This document shows, one piece after another, positions 1 to 15,012 of a stretch of DNA of 64,000 bases. Numbering within the stretch: position 1 is the stretch's first letter; each line of letters opens with the position of its first letter. The notes beneath the pieces are model-generated. The model was not told the origin of the DNA, did not search any database, and saw only the letters and a program-made list of their open reading frames with translations. The position numbers were made by a program, and so were the translations under genes. This DNA comes from Trichoplax sp. H2 (taxonomy: Eukaryota; Placozoa; Uniplacotomia; Trichoplacea), in contig NOWV01000011.1 in assembly GCA_003344405.1 (NCBI GenBank), forward strand, positions 186,001 through 250,000, in the 5' to 3' direction.

Positions 1-3000
1 GAAATCCTTAGTTTCTCACGTTTACAGTAGTATAGGAGACTGCAAAAATGATCTTTGGTGACATTTGGGCGTAGCTCATGACCTCAGAATTTTTAAGATC
101 CAAACAGCGAAACAGAATTGAAGTGAGATCATGTTTTTGTTTATAAGTTAAATTTTTGAACCCAATACTCTAAAGTCGATAGCGTTGTGTATGGTTATCA
201 GAGTCTAATGCGCCCGTAAGCCATGTCATGTTTAAATTTTTTTAAATTTGTATTTCATTTCGTTTACTTCATCTATGGCCGTTGAATTCCTTCTAAAGGG
301 GTTACGGAGCTTATATCTTTAGCTGTTCAACATTCAGTTGCGCTAATGCATTACCACTGGGGGTTCAAGATACGGCCTTGACCTATGGCACTTTGCACAC
401 GTTGCATTGTTGTGCCAAGTAGTGTACACTGTACAGCACGTAATAAGTAATCCAATTATTGAGATCTAGTACAATATAAACTAAAGATATAGCGTAAATA
501 TATTATGAACAAGTATCTAGAAACTAGCTATATTGTATAGCCTATATATCGTACATAACTCTTATACGTGATTAGTAACGTCAACAGATTATCTGAATAA
601 ACCAATGTTGTCCGTTGTGTCCAATTAGTGTGTGGATTACTAAATCATATTTACGGTATACCTTGCAAAGTGTTTATAGTATTTTTATTCTACCTTATAA
701 AAGATAGCAACATAAAAATAATAACAATAATAATAATAATAATGCTATATTTTTTGTATTTTACCGAAGGATAACTTGGCATAATATAAGAGGTCAAGAT
801 CTAAATTGTATTTTTATTTCAATGTGTAGATGCAACTACTTCGGTGTATGGAATGTACTTCCATGGATTATGGAGCTATATATGTATACTTGTATAACGT
901 ATAATAAGACTTATTTGCTTACAGTTTTAAAAATCTGAAAATATGCAAACTTGCAGTTCTTTGATATATCTAAATCGAATAAACCAATGTTTACAACTTT
1001 ATCGCAAGCGCTTATCAAATTTTGTTTATACGTTTTATTACTCTTTTTTTTGGACGATAAAGTGTTACTGCATGCTACGTGAGTGAATTTTAGATTTTAA
1101 ATATACTATGCTTCTAATATTTTCTTTGTACGAAAATGTTTTTACTTCTTGACCTTAAACTTTTAAGTTAACACTACTATACAGTAAATAACTAAATATT
1201 TTAGGCATTTAATCTAGATTGATAGTAAACAAGAATGAAAGACTTGTGAATCATTGTCACTATATATATAATACTCGTATATATCGTATGCATACATTCT
1301 TAAATTATTATTATAATTACATATTATATGTTTGTAAGTCTGTATTGCTTTTCAACATTGTTTCGAAGAGTTTTAGGTCGAAGTCGTAAGGGATCGGGTA
1401 TACAGTACACTATACAGCTGCTGTATCTTCAATACTATACAAAAACAAAAACGGCGATCAACGAGTGATTTAAACCATATACGCATATTTTTATATGGCA
1501 GTCTGTTAAATCAGATAAAGGTAACTTTTACGGCATAACAAGTGCTATGTGCAGGTAGCATAATAATGGATCGCTAGAAGCTACAATGTAGCTGCTACAT
1601 TGGATTACTGACAGTACTGTAGCTCATGTGTCATCAGCTCTTACAATATACAGCATAATAATCTTGGAAGTGTAAATTAATTGACTCTAACGTATTGATT
1701 GCAACATCAAGATTTATAAATGGCGATTTAATAGTCATAGAAATTATAATTGCTATAACATTATACAGTATAATCCTTTACTAGCGTATGTACAATGTAC
1801 AGTACTCACCATGCTCTGAGTTATCTATATTATAGATTGAAAGTGACCAAGTATTTACTACATATAGATGAAAACTTCAACAGTCGGTTGGACTTTTTAG
1901 CCTACCGTATATTGCACTGTCTAGCAGTTGCCCTGCTGATGTAAATTAATGCTGTAAAGTCCGTTGGCTGTACAAACAGTTGAATTTTGGTACATAATTA
2001 TAATGGCACATGCTGTACACTGTACAATATATATATATATAGTATCCACATTGCATTTTCTAGTTTCTGGTCGATGGAGCGGAAAGGTTCAATATTTTGA
2101 GCAATATAAGTGAATGAGGGATAAATAACAGGGGATTTTTTCTTTACTGTTAATTAAATAAATGTGCCCATAAATAAAGTACAGTAATGTGGCTGTACTT
2201 CAGTTTACGTAGATGGGTCAAAAATGTTCTGTAGGAGTGCCTGCTTGTACTTGACAAATTTAAATATCTCTTTCTTTGCTTTCTTTTAGACAGCACATGC
2301 ATAGTTTGATGAAAATTTTAATTTGCTGTTAATTAAATTAATTGATTCATCTGGAATTGTCAGTATACTAGTAGTACGTTACAGTACTACACGTAAGGAT
2401 TTTGATGCTCATTTGCAGCTTCCTGCTTTTTTGTCATATCGAATAGCTCCTCAAATAGGCTCATTTTGTAGACATTCTAGTTCTCTATCATAACTGGTCA
2501 ATCCCTCGTTGATTCTACTCTACTTCTCATACCATACCATGCTCTTATTTCTACTTTTTACTTTACGTTATTATCCCTATCCCTTGACTAATTCCATTAC
2601 TCTACGTTTAACTTACAGCCTGATTACACTCCTTTTATTGTTACAGTATCGTCCAATATCAGTAACTAATGTACTGTATATCGTCAGATTGTGCATTTTT
2701 GGGAATGTGGACTACTGTTTTGTCACTGACTACTAGAGTACTGTACTATCAATAGGTGTAATGACAAAGACTATACCGATTAAAGAAAACAATTTGCCTT
2801 TGATGACTGACTGAATATTGCAAAATTAATGTCACCACTGTGCTTTTCATAGTACAGACTTGTATTCTCTATAGTGAATCTGTTATTACCGACTACTCAC
2901 TGCAATCAAGCAAGAAAGCAGTCGTACAGTGTACAGTACAGCGTGCCTCTACAGTACTGTACTGTAGAGTGGATGAGAAAAAAGCTTTTTCTTTTACCCC

Positions 3001-3561
3001 TATGCTCGGACATGAGTTACTATAAGACAGTACAGTATGATAGCAAGTGACTGCACGGGTACGGATAGACAAACGACTACAGTGTAAAGTAGAGGCAGGC
3101 GATTGTAGACAACAAGGGCCGAAAAACGACTCACCAATTGCGTCAGCAATTGGCATTTCATATGGATGACTATCGGCTACACTGACGTTTGCTACATACT
3201 ATCCTATACAAGATGCACGCTGCGCAATACAGACTCTTGCTTGTATAGGCTAGCGTTCAAATTGGCATTTTTTAGGGGGAACGTTATTACAGTAAATAAA
3301 ACGACCAACCACTGAGAAGTTGCTCATCTCTCTCCACTATGTTATAGATATTCAAAATAAAAGGGGGGAATCTATTCTATTCAGTTAGTACTACAGTATA
3401 CTACGCTATTCTAGCTTATAGGATATTATTATTTTATATTGGCGACCAGTGCAACACCATATTTCAACCGTTTTCATACATAGACTGACATTCAAATTAA
3501 CTCCTACCGTTGAGTTCACTACCGGTTGAATTATTGACAATTGTTGAATAATATTATTGTT
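1..3561. other. Intergenic region, no gene recognised
   Basis: I found no splice-flanked exon with a recognisable protein here. It is AT-rich and holds an AAT microsatellite (about 716-744), a TA run near 2027-2041, and scattered short palindromes built on ACTGTACAGT or TGTACA (near 425, 2013 and 2925-2970). The open frame at 2509-2736 is hydrophobic but low in complexity and lacks splice context. The last few hundred bases should hold the CEP164 promoter, but no TATA box or other element can be defended. Confidence 0.6.
716..744. repeat. AAT trinucleotide microsatellite
   Basis: A run of AAT/ATA units with one interruption (aac), lying in the intergenic DNA upstream of CEP164. It is a simple repeat with no coding potential. 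Confidence 0.85.
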
Positions 3562-6500
3562 ATGGTCATGGATTACGGTAATCAAGTTATCCTATCTGAA
3601 GATATTGATGAAAACTACGAACCAACAGAGGAAGGTAAGTCATCAAAGATTAATGATACTGTATAGATCTCTATACAAATCACACATTGAAATCGATCTC
3701 GACAACAATGGAGAGTGTTGATATCTAGAAAAGATCAAACGATGCATGTAGATAACAACTTGCTTTTTTAAGATTATGTCCAACTTACAGGGAACAGGAG
3801 ATAGATATCGTAAACGATAGACCATCATTACAGTACAACGATATGGGTGATCGATATTCATTGATACCTATTGAATAAATGACTATGCGACTATAAACTG
3901 CCCTTTAAAATCATCCAGAACTACACGTTTCTTCAATGGATCACACTCGTATATTCAACGTTTGAGGACTGCAATTATTAATGAATAAATCTCAATTTGT
4001 ACACTACTGGATAGTATATACTTGTATCATAGACGATGACACGGTAGAAGTTCACTTAACCTTAAAGATTCCCTTGTACCCTAATAACTGAGAGAAAAAT
4101 TTTCAATCTTTGTTCTGTTCATTTATTATCATTAAATATTGACGCAGAACTGCTATACTATGGTAATACTTCATATACATTATATTCGAATAAACGCCTA
4201 AAATAAACTTCTCCAGAAATTGCAACCGCCTTCTTAAATTACTGTATTAAACGAGAATATTGATCAGGTAACTTTTTATTCACTACCACTATCTCAAGTT
4301 TAAATCCGTAATAACTACGGGAATAATAATATTCTGGATATAATATTCACGCAAGGCAACAATTAGTTGTTGTTATTTATTTATTTATTCATTTATCAGT
4401 ACTATAGCATACATACAGCAGAATTAGTACAGTATACCGATATTAATTCAACATGAAAATTAAAAGTGATTATACACTCGATGGAATCGTTATGTACTTC
4501 CGAAAGGATATTATTACTACATGCGTGTGTCTATGTGCAGTTTTCTTCTAGCACTTAGGGCTATATCAAAGATGCTTACAAGTGCAACACGTAAACGATG
4601 ATAGCGTTCTATTAAATATTCTTTAGATACTAGAAAATGTACCGATTTAGCATTATAATTAAAGGATACAAAATTAAAATTTGTGATTGAACAACGAGAT
4701 GCCTTACCATAAATATTCGATCAGCACGCAGTGTAACAAGTTGCACAGTTAATTATAATTTGCAGATGAACTTGTTATTGATCTTACTAAATAGCACAAT
4801 CATAATCGTATGCCTATACATCGTATATAATGCGGCATTGTATCTTCTTTACATTTGTTAGAAATTCGTGAATATGCTACTGTTATTGGTATTGATCCTG
4901 ACCTTGAGCCTGAACTAATGTGGATTGCTAAAGAAGGAATTAGTGCACCATTACCACCTGATTGGAGACCATGGTATAGCATTATTTTTATGCGCAATCA
5001 TGATTTATAATATTATGCTACTGTGTAATTATAGCAACTGACCAACAAATTACAATATCAATTTAATCACTTTTATTTGCATATTTATCAGCTGAAATAC
5101 GAATTTATATCACATCTATTATGATCTTTTAATTTTTTTCCAAATTTTGCTGTTATATTTGTATACATATCCGATAGCCAAGATACCAACGAAGATATAT
5201 ATTACTTCAATTTCGCATCTGGTGAAAGTACTTGGGATCATCCATGTGACGAATACTATCGTAGGATGGCAGAAGAAGAAAGACAACGACCAAAAACCAC
5301 AACGAAGAGACCACATCGAGATGATCACGATCGTGACAATAAACCGAAAGCTAATTCTTCATCAAGCAAAGTCCTATCGGCACCTGTTAGTAATCGATAA
5401 AAAAGGAGCCTTCTTTTATTGGATATTTATTAACTTACGTTCTCTAGTATTGATGACTCTAATTTGAATTGAATAGCACAATACGTAATAGTCTTAAACG
5501 TACTAGCTATGCCTGACTAGGACTATTTATACAGATTATAGCCAAAGAACCATTGCAACCTTTAAATCGACATGCAGCATTGGTTAGTATATATCTATTA
5601 AATATCAATTGAATTAATACTCTAAAAGTCTTTATTTATGTTTTGTATATCTCGTATAGAATATATAAGCCTTTGCACATTGCACTATCCATTGAATAAT
5701 TAATTTTATATGATATTATAGGGTTCAATAAATGATCACGGTAAAGATAATGAACTTATTGAAAACAGATCGCACTATAACAAGACAGCATCAGGATCTT
5801 TGGAAGGAATGAAAATCCAAGATCAACAAAGTATGAATGTTGATGAAAGGATAACTGATATGGACGATGAATACGATATTCAAGACGTGCCCAGCGATAC
5901 TTTAAGCAGTAAAAACGACATGAAAAATTTATATATAGGTGAAGATATTCATTTAATGCCAGAATTATCCGATTGCGATAGCCAGGTATGAATCATAGGT
6001 TAAAAATCTTCTATTTAGTATAGTTTAATCTTTATCTAAGAATTTACATATTAATATAAAACTGAGTATGTAATGTATAAAGTGTTGGGACAGATTTACC
6101 TAAATACAGTAAACTCATAATAAAAAATTGCTGTAATAGAGCATTAAATATAGAAAGTACGTTCTAGTAAAATAATGACTAAATCCAATGTGATACTTTA
6201 GATAGCATCAATACTTTGTGCTAATCCTATTATAAATTACACGTAATAGAAAAGTTCCGATTTTCATCTCAACATTAAAGATGTCAAGGAGCTAGACTAT
6301 GAGGTAAGAAAGACAATGGAAGGCACTTGCATGATGTATCATTAGATAAAATTTATTTTATGTGTAGTCTAAAGTGGTTATTCGACTGGCGCAATAAGAA
6401 ATAAATAATTGTAATATCAATGTTAATTTAAAGGCATCAGATCTAGACTCCGATGTAAGATTAGATAAAGAAGGAGAAAAAGTGCATCTAGCTCTATCAA

Positions 6501-9500
6501 GTTCTGATTTGTCTATTAGCGACCATGGAGAAGTGGTATTGATAACATTAATAATTGCTTTTATTAATTATGACATAAAATACTTAATCTTATTCAGTTT
6601 TAGCTCTAGCATTGTTAGAATTTATAACAACTTTTTAAATAGACGAGGAAACAATTTTTCTTACTTTGAACTGTTCTATTTATTTTTTCAGGTTTTCCCC
6701 ATCATATCAGATGCATCAAAAGAACAAGGCGAACGCAACGACGAACGCAACGACGAACGCAAAGACGATAAGGAATCTACTCATGGTAAAGTGTCTTTAT
6801 CAACAAAATCTGCACAAGGAATAGAGGAAAAGGTTAGCTCCTAATATACAGTATTTTACGAAGAGAACACTGACCCATAATTTTATGATAATTTTAACGT
6901 TGTTATATAAACTATACTCCATCATATTGAAAGCACTTGATATTGCTAACGAGTTTAACTGATTAATTAGACACCACAAATTCAAACTAAGAGCGTAGTC
7001 AAAGAAATGGTAGATACAGCCATACAATGCTCGTTAGAAAACGCAAATCAAGCAATAAAGGACTTAAAATTAACTCATCAAGAGGAAATTGAAATAGAAA
7101 AGAGAAAATTAAAGCAACAAAATGATGATATTATCGATCAATATAAGAAAAAATTAAATACCGAACAAAGAAACGAAGAAACTCGATTACGTGCTGAAAA
7201 GGAAACATTACTAAACAAATTTCGATTACAGGTCAGCTCAGTAATATTTTATTTAATATACGTGACGTACACGTATGTACAGGAATTATTATTTTTAAGA
7301 TAAAAAATAAGCTGAAATATACTCAACTTTAATTATTAAATTTCTCGACTATTCTTGATTGTTTTCTCTGAGTAATTTATAGGTAGCTTATGACATAATT
7401 ATATTTTATTGCATTTCAATGTAACCTTCACCAGCCATAATCTTACATTCCTGTAAATTCTATACAGTTCATTTTAAACCAGTAGTTCATAAATAATTAT
7501 GTCTTACTGATTAGATCTTATTGTAATTAACTTGTGTTTTTAGACGACAATATAGATAATTATAGCAATTTAAGTATTGCAATTTTAAATTGATCAGATT
7601 AAAGATATGCAAGGCGAAGAAGAAAAATCTCTAAGGCAAGAGAAAGAAATTGAATTGAAACAATTAAGAAGTAATTTAGCGGCTGAAGTTGCCAAAGAAG
7701 AAAGCCGTTTAAAGTATGTTTTATCATAAATTTTCTTAGTTTTTCGGCTTAGTCGACATGATATGCCCCTAGTGATTGTTAATACTCGATTATAATTGCA
7801 TAAGAATGACTACGTAATTTCACACTAGCAACTCGCTACAAGATTATCAAGTTTGTATCTTGAAGTGCTCAACACCTACTGCTTATTCATACTATGCTAA
7901 GCTTAGCTAATTCTCATGTTTGATATTGATCATGGACTTTGTATAAAAATTTTAAAGATTTTCGCATAGCTTTTACCTCAATTTTAACTGAAATTTTATG
8001 ATAATTTCTATAATAGAATGGAGAAAGAAAAGAAATTGCAAGAAATGAAGCTTAGTATTGATAGAGACTTTAAAGAAAAAGAGGATATTTTAAATAAAGA
8101 GAAACAACAAATAACTCAACAATTACAGGATGCTAGACAAGAAGAAAAGAAACGAATGATGGAAGAGATCCAAGAAAGTGTTCAACAAGAAAAGGATTCT
8201 TTAAAACATAAACTACAAATTGATAAAGAAAAGGTTCAGACTATAATGGGTCTTGATACCCTTTAGACTTAATTACGATAAAGTTTTCTCTACTGTTATA
8301 TTAAACTAATTTAACCATATACGTGTTTTCTTGAGATATAATTTAATATCAACATTTTTGGTTGTGATATTCATTGCGAAAGGAAATTGATGATTATTGT
8401 CAGCAATTACAGTATGAAAGCCAAGAAACAGAACAACGACTACAGAATGAGTTTAATAAGGTAACAAAGGTGTCAATGAATTGCTTTTCTTTTGAATATT
8501 ATTCTCCTTTCGTATCTATTTAATTAAGTATCATCTTGGAGTTTGCTGTAAAAAGTTAAAAACAAATTTTAACAAAACAATATGCTTAAACCTATTAAGT
8601 AATATATTTATATGATCTTGATAACAGAAATTGACTCAATTAAAAGATCAATTGGAGAAAGATTATCAAAGTGAAGAAATTAAATTAAAAGAAGACATCA
8701 AGACCAAAACGGAAGCTTTACGCGAACAGCGACAACAATTAGAAGATGTAAATATACCTTTATATCCAATATTAGTTCAATACATACGATTAAAATGTTG
8801 AAATTACGATTCTCTTCCATTAATTATATGGACCAATGTTACTGTAAATATATTTAATTATTTCAATTCGTACGCTATCACTACAAACAATACTATAGGT
8901 TGAATTATAGATTTGCATTGGAGAGTATTGTACTTCATAGTATTTTACTCTACCAGCTATTGCGAGTACTTCTGAAGAATATTTAGTAGATATATAACTT
9001 CTCTTTGATGGAAGATATTGTAGTACTTAGTTATTCGTTAATACCTTGTTAAATACTAAATTAAGATAAAAGTATTTAATAGTCTGCAAAGCGGAGTTGA
9101 CAAAATGTGATCCAGAAAATTTATTCATTATATTACAGGAAGAAAACAATTTTAATGAAAATGTAAAGCAAACTGAAAACGAACATTCTCAAAAATTGGT
9201 AAAATGATCACATTTGTTAAGAACAGTTACTAAATGTTCCTAATTTGCTGACGAATTAGATCCTGTAAGATTTTTTTTGAGTCAAGTACACTATACAATT
9301 ATGCTATTATAATTATAGGAATTGATGAAAAAAAATTTAGATGAGCAACACAAAAATGAGTTAAACAAATTAAGAGATGAGGTATTTCATATACCGTTGA
9401 AATAAAATACTCGTATCAACCGTTTACGAATTTAGTCAGCTAAATCAAGTAAAGCTAACGTTTCTCAAGATATATTATCTCCGTTCTGTCTATCTTTTCC

Positions 9501-12500
9501 ATGCAGCAAGATAAATACGTTCAAGCGCTTTGCAAAGAACAAGATGAAAAGTTGCAGCAAATTCTCATGGTAATAAACCGTAAAAGATCTAGTAATATAA
9601 TTAATTTTCTTGAAATTAGCGGATTTTATATACATATGTTAATATAAAGTATAACATTATCATAGAAAAGAGATGTTATGACATTGTTATCGACTTCATC
9701 ATGCTACAATTTTATAGAATTATGAATCTCGGACAGATCAAATTAAAGATGAGTGGGAGAAGAAATTGTCTTCGATTAAAGCCAGTTATGAGAGTAAAGT
9801 ATGTAGTAATTGTTATACTATACGAGATATTGCTCTATTAAATGTTAAATTCTATATTATTCTATATGTATTCATGAGATTTTATCTACATGTATCTAAC
9901 AGACACTATAGTGCTAAATTTGTAATAGCAATAAATATTTATAATCTAGACTTATCACAGCAATTAATATAACTGAATAACAAATGATTTTTTTTCATTG
10001 CTGACAATATCTTCGCCTTCTATATTGTCATCTATATATATATCGTACTAGTATGTTTACGTGATTTTCCTATAATCTCGCTAGATCATGACGGCAAATC
10101 TTTCATAGATTAGTACAACACTAGTTAGGCTCATATTTCTTGGATCTATCGTAATAGCTGGGCATTACATATTTCTTTAGTCTTTAAAAAATAAATGTCA
10201 ACATGCTATCATAGCATCGTCTGTTATTTTCAATGTCTTACTGTATACTAAAATTGTTAGTTATTAGTTTAATTGATGCTTTCCATCGTTATTATGCAAG
10301 GCATCTTAGATAACTTTTGATTTATCAATAGAACAAAGTTTTACTAGAATTAGAAGCTGATATTGAGGCCAAGAAGTCAAAATTAGAGGTGTCGAGTAAG
10401 GATGCTGATGTGAAGGTGAGTACGGTGAAGCAACTAATATTGACATTATATCTATGCCAACCAAAATCATGTCAGTTCATTGCTCCTATTGACAGCGAAT
10501 TCTAAGGATAAAAATTAATTTAACTTCATTTGTTGCTGCGATTGGATGAAACTTTAGTTACAAGAGTCGTTAGCTGTTGAATTTGATCAAAAGATTAAAG
10601 AACTAAAACAACAACAACATGATTTAGAAGCTGCTATTGATAAAAGTCGTCAGGAGACTAAGAGTTTACAAAGGTATGAATTTCATAAAGTAACAACTGA
10701 TAGAAGATGGATTCATTACCAAATTTACTGAAAGCTGCATTATTAATTAATTGTAATCAGTGAGAAGAATCGTCTAAAGCGAGAATGTCAAGAAATTCTT
10801 GAAAAAAAGACGATCTATCAACGGCAAATCGAGTAAGAGAATTTTAATAGATCACTGACTTAACATATAATTAAAAATATTGCAATAGAAATAATCTGTA
10901 TCGTACGTTATTGACAAAAAGATCGAGTTCTAGAGCATGAAATACTACGGAATTGGATGTAAAAGTAAACTCACTTTCATAAAGCCGTTATTGATATTGC
11001 AATCGCAAGCGAAGCGATAATGTCATCCTTTATAGTCGGCCCTAATAATGATATTATATTCATACAATACATTTAGCCATCTATTTTGCATTATGTTGAA
11101 TTATAATAACGATTAAAACATGGTATGAATTAACCGAGCCTGAACATAATGTACCTTTCTTACTTTGGTTACTTTGGTTACTTCTTGGCCAATAATTGAT
11201 GATATTAATATACTGTATATTCATACGCGTATATAGCACTGTTCTTCTAAGATGTTACTAATAAGTCGTCGCCTATCTATAAAAATTAGAAACTTGTCTG
11301 ATCAGGCTAGCCAACTGAAGCAAGAACCTGTCAATTATGAAGAAAACATCACAACTCCTTCAAACAAGCGTCAACACCCGAAGCGCAACCGAGACATTGA
11401 AAGAGAATTTGATCAATCTGAGGTATTTTCACTTAATTGTCATAATAGCTTGGTTTCCCTTTTAATGACGAAAATATCATTTGTTAGTACATTGATAATT
11501 TATTCTCTTTATAGGGTAAGATCTACAATGGTAAGGCTGGAGCTAAGAACCGAATTCATCATGAAAAATCTAATCGACTAAAAGTAACTGATATGGCTCA
11601 AGGTAGAAAATTGGATATATTGAAATGAGAAAGCTCTTAAATAGTTCAGAAATCCCCTCGCATATTTGCTTTATTTAATAATCTTAGAAAATTTCTTTAT
11701 TTTTCGATCTAGATCGTCTGAGTAGCGATGACAATGAAGTAGTTTATAGCACCAAACCATCCCGATTCCAACAAGATTATAATATCGTAAGACGTGGTGA
11801 AAGCGCACATGTTAGGAATGAAATTGAAATGGAAGATTTAGACTATATTGATGAGTAAGAATTTTAGATACACGGTTTAATTAATCCATAGCAAAAAAGA
11901 ATCAGAGCATTTCATACAGAAAAATTTCAGCCGTATCTTCTTTATGAACCATATTAACTCCCGCTACAGAACGTCTGGTGAAAGATTAGAAGATGAAAAT
12001 CGAGCCATTAGAAATGCTAAACTTTTACTTCAGCAACAAAAATCACGATTAAAAGAACGTCAGGTTTGTATCAAATTATTACACTAATTATGTTAACCAT
12101 TTTTAGTGTCTTAATTCGATATCTTTCATACGATTTAACGTTTTATTGCACCCGTCTTACAATTATTGTTCAATAATAATTATTAGGCATCATTGAAAGA
12201 GCTGCAAGATGAATGGAAAACAGATGTTAACCGGTACTTAGGATCCGGCAAAGTATGCAAGCTGTAACTGTCGGAGTTTTGAAACTACCGCTCAGTTACG
12301 GGAAATCATTATTGATTTATATTGCTCTTTACGTTACTTAAATGATTTATACCAAAAAATACTGTATTACTTAATCCGCGTCGATAATTTGTAGCTTAAT
12401 TATTATACTTATTTCTATGCTATAAACTGTCCAGAGCTCATCTTCAGCTAGTGTATCGCTGTTAAAAAATATCAAATCAAAAATTGATCAGGTGGGTATC

Positions 12501-15012
12501 GACGTACGTGCAGTTGAATAACATCATATTACATGTCTAAGTTCTAAAGTTTTACTTATCGTAATCTATTATAAGGACCAGGAGTAAAATTACATTATTT
12601 CAAACATTTGAACCTTAGGAAGTATCTGACTTGAATGAAATTCGCCATCAGATCCTCTCTAGTCAAACTCTTGTTGACGAAAAGGAGCAAAAATTGAAAA
12701 AATTAGAAATATCACTCTTAAGTTTCCAGGTTAATTGAATTTGATAATATTTAGATATGCATTTGAGACGATAAATGCCTTTAGTCTAAGAAACTAATTC
12801 ATTACTTCACAACACGGATTTTAAATCAGAATGAAGCAATTAATTGTAAATTTATTAGTCTAACTTAATTATATCGCGCTCAATTGATGTTTATATATCC
12901 ATTTTATATATTTATTTTAAAGCAGAAACCAACTGACAGCGATTACGAGTCAAGAGGCGACATTCACTATGATGAGATATATCAACCAGAACTATTGCAA
13001 TCTCATCCAAATAAAGGGAAGCATTCAGCTAAAGGGTATCGACCACGGTCTCCCAATCAAAGATTTATTCAACCCGAAACGTCAGAAGCTAGTAGTACTG
13101 AATTCGATTATCATGTACCTTCGTCGAATAAAAAAGAAAGTAAAAAGTATCGAGATCAGTTATTAATATCGTTGCAGTCAATCGATAGCAAGTTAAATCA
13201 GGTATTGGCCACAGCTCGATCTTATACTACACCGAAAGATAATACTCCAACTCACAGAAGATCCGCTATGCCTTATTCATATTCTGCTGATGATGTAAAG
13301 CAAACTCCGAAAACAAGGTAACAGATATTACGCTCATAAAACCTTGACTTGATACTATAGCCATGCTGAACGTAAGATGGATAAACCATTGTATGTCAAG
13401 TTAATAGTAGTACAGTGATAGTTTATTTCAAATCAAAAGAAATTTCAATTAAGTTAATAGATTTAAGAAGATACAGGCTGCACCCCTAATACGTACCGCC
13501 CATCTCGTGCGAGCATGCTTTACTTTCTTATTTGATTCATAATGTGCACTTAGTAGATAATACACAATACCATGAGGACTTCTTATCAATTAAGTATTTA
13601 CTAGCAATATAAGTATAGTTATTAGCTAATCTAACTATTACTTTAATGCTCCAATAGTGATCCTGTGGATATTTACCTACAAAGAAAATGGTACTCATAT
13701 CTAAAAGGTAATGCGCAAACCAAACTTTATTAATTCATCAGCTAAATTATATTATTTAGACTTGTAGCTTGATAATCACCAATTATATCGTTGATACTCA
13801 TTCGTCAATATATTTTGGCTAGGATCACACCATTTGCCCGGCGATAGTTCCAGGCCAAAATCGATTTACAACTTAGCTAGGTAAGCTGATGTACAGTAAT
13901 AAACAATTTACCATTAATCTCATATCTTAAAGTGTAACAGTAAATCTATCTTTATCTTTAGAAATATGATAATAAATTTCGTTCACATACTTTTTTAAAC
14001 AATAGAGATACTTGGAAATCATACCCTACCAGTGCCGGAATTTCCACTGCTAACAGCAGTACTTCAGAATTAGTCCAGATACATAATTCATGGTTAAAAG
14101 ATTTTGAACGGCAGTCATATGCAATAAAATATAAGTAAGTTGACCGATTTATAGATTGATTGACTAAAAAACGTAGTTTTTACGACTATGCATAAAGTTA
14201 TAATAGCTGCGATATTACTGTCTTTGAACTCAGTAAAGTTACCTGTCCGATTCAGTAATGAATTCGTATTTCTATTAATATCGCTACACTATAGACTCAT
14301 GTCTGAGACGATTAGCTTTTAGTAAAGCAGTAACATAAGGAAGCAATGTCATATTATTTCTTACTGAAAAAGTTGCCTGGCGTCTTGTTATCATCGGAAA
14401 CATTTTATTTCTTTAAAGTATACAGTGCGTACATATTTCAAGCCTACAGATTTGTATCGAAGTACAACAGAACATATACAGTATGATCTATGAATAAGTC
14501 AATATCAATACATACTATGATTATGTTGAATAATTAAGGATAGAGTGTTTGAATTCAATTATGGATATTTATAAATATTCTGGTCGACCAATCGTTTCTA
14601 TCTTTATATTAGCTATGATTAATCAAGTAATTAATTTTACCGTATAAGCGGTGAAAGATCAGTTACAGTATCATCGTTATCAATCTGTTATCCATACACT
14701 TATCCAGGCTCTCTGCAATGTTCTTCACTTAATAATTTGGTAACGGTGGCTACGAATATCAGCGTCATATTATTCGTTTTTGCTATATACTGCTAACAGA
14801 ATCGTTTATTATTCGGAGAAAGTTATTTATTAAATCTTGATATAACTTATATTTAATTTTAAATCTTTCTTTTTTTATATGGCGACAGCTATGGTGATGG
14901 TACTCGCTTAAATAAAACAGCGCCTGGTCCCGATACCATTAAGTACAACTCCAACAACTGGAATAAGCATTCGACGCCAGATAATACATTAAGATACCCT
15001 ATCGAATTCTAA
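3562..15012 (+). CDS. CEP164: CEP164-like centrosomal/ciliary distal appendage protein, 32 exons
   Basis: Orthologue of CEP164, which sits on mother-centriole distal appendages and is needed for membrane docking and ciliogenesis by recruiting TTBK2. Exons: 3562-3634, 4862-4973, 5178-5385, 5535-5582, 5722-5985, 6250-6303, 6434-6535, 6692-6832, 6971-7231, 7598-7713, 8017-8233, 8383-8460, 8628-8747, 9139-9198, 9319-9381, 9507-9569, 9718-9798, 10332-10415, 10558-10673, 10761-10832, 11290-11422, 11515-11602, 11713-11854, 11970-12063, 12187-12252, 12435-12491, 12619-12729, 12926-13317, 13658-13707, 13823-13880, 14006-14134, 14889-15012. All phases agree, giving about 1,258 residues (human about 1,460). 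Residues 1-90 match the family closely: IGIDP, ELMW and a WW domain at about 54-86 with W59, W81 and P84. Exons 8-20 are Glu/Lys/Gln-rich coiled coil. The C-terminal exons keep the family's LQRKWYSYL-like helix and a short basic/aromatic end. The exon 7 donor may be three bases earlier. Confidence 0.93.
6731..6766 (+). repeat. In-frame 12-base tandem repeat in CEP164 exon 8
   Basis: Three adjacent copies of a 12-base unit read in frame as [12 protein letters not shown]. It is a small acidic/basic repeat in the linker before the coiled coil. The third copy differs at one base (c to a), turning N into K. It is likely a replication-slippage product. Confidence 0.85.

Noticed and set aside
2509-2736. 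Hydrophobic 75-residue ORF on the plus strand
   Set aside because: Low-complexity Leu/Tyr/Thr sequence with no splice or start context and no family resemblance; common in AT-rich DNA.
13962-14134. Longer version of CEP164 exon 31 starting at 13962
   Set aside because: It breaks frame with exon 30; the acceptor at 14005/14006, after a good T-rich tract, restores frame through to the last exon.
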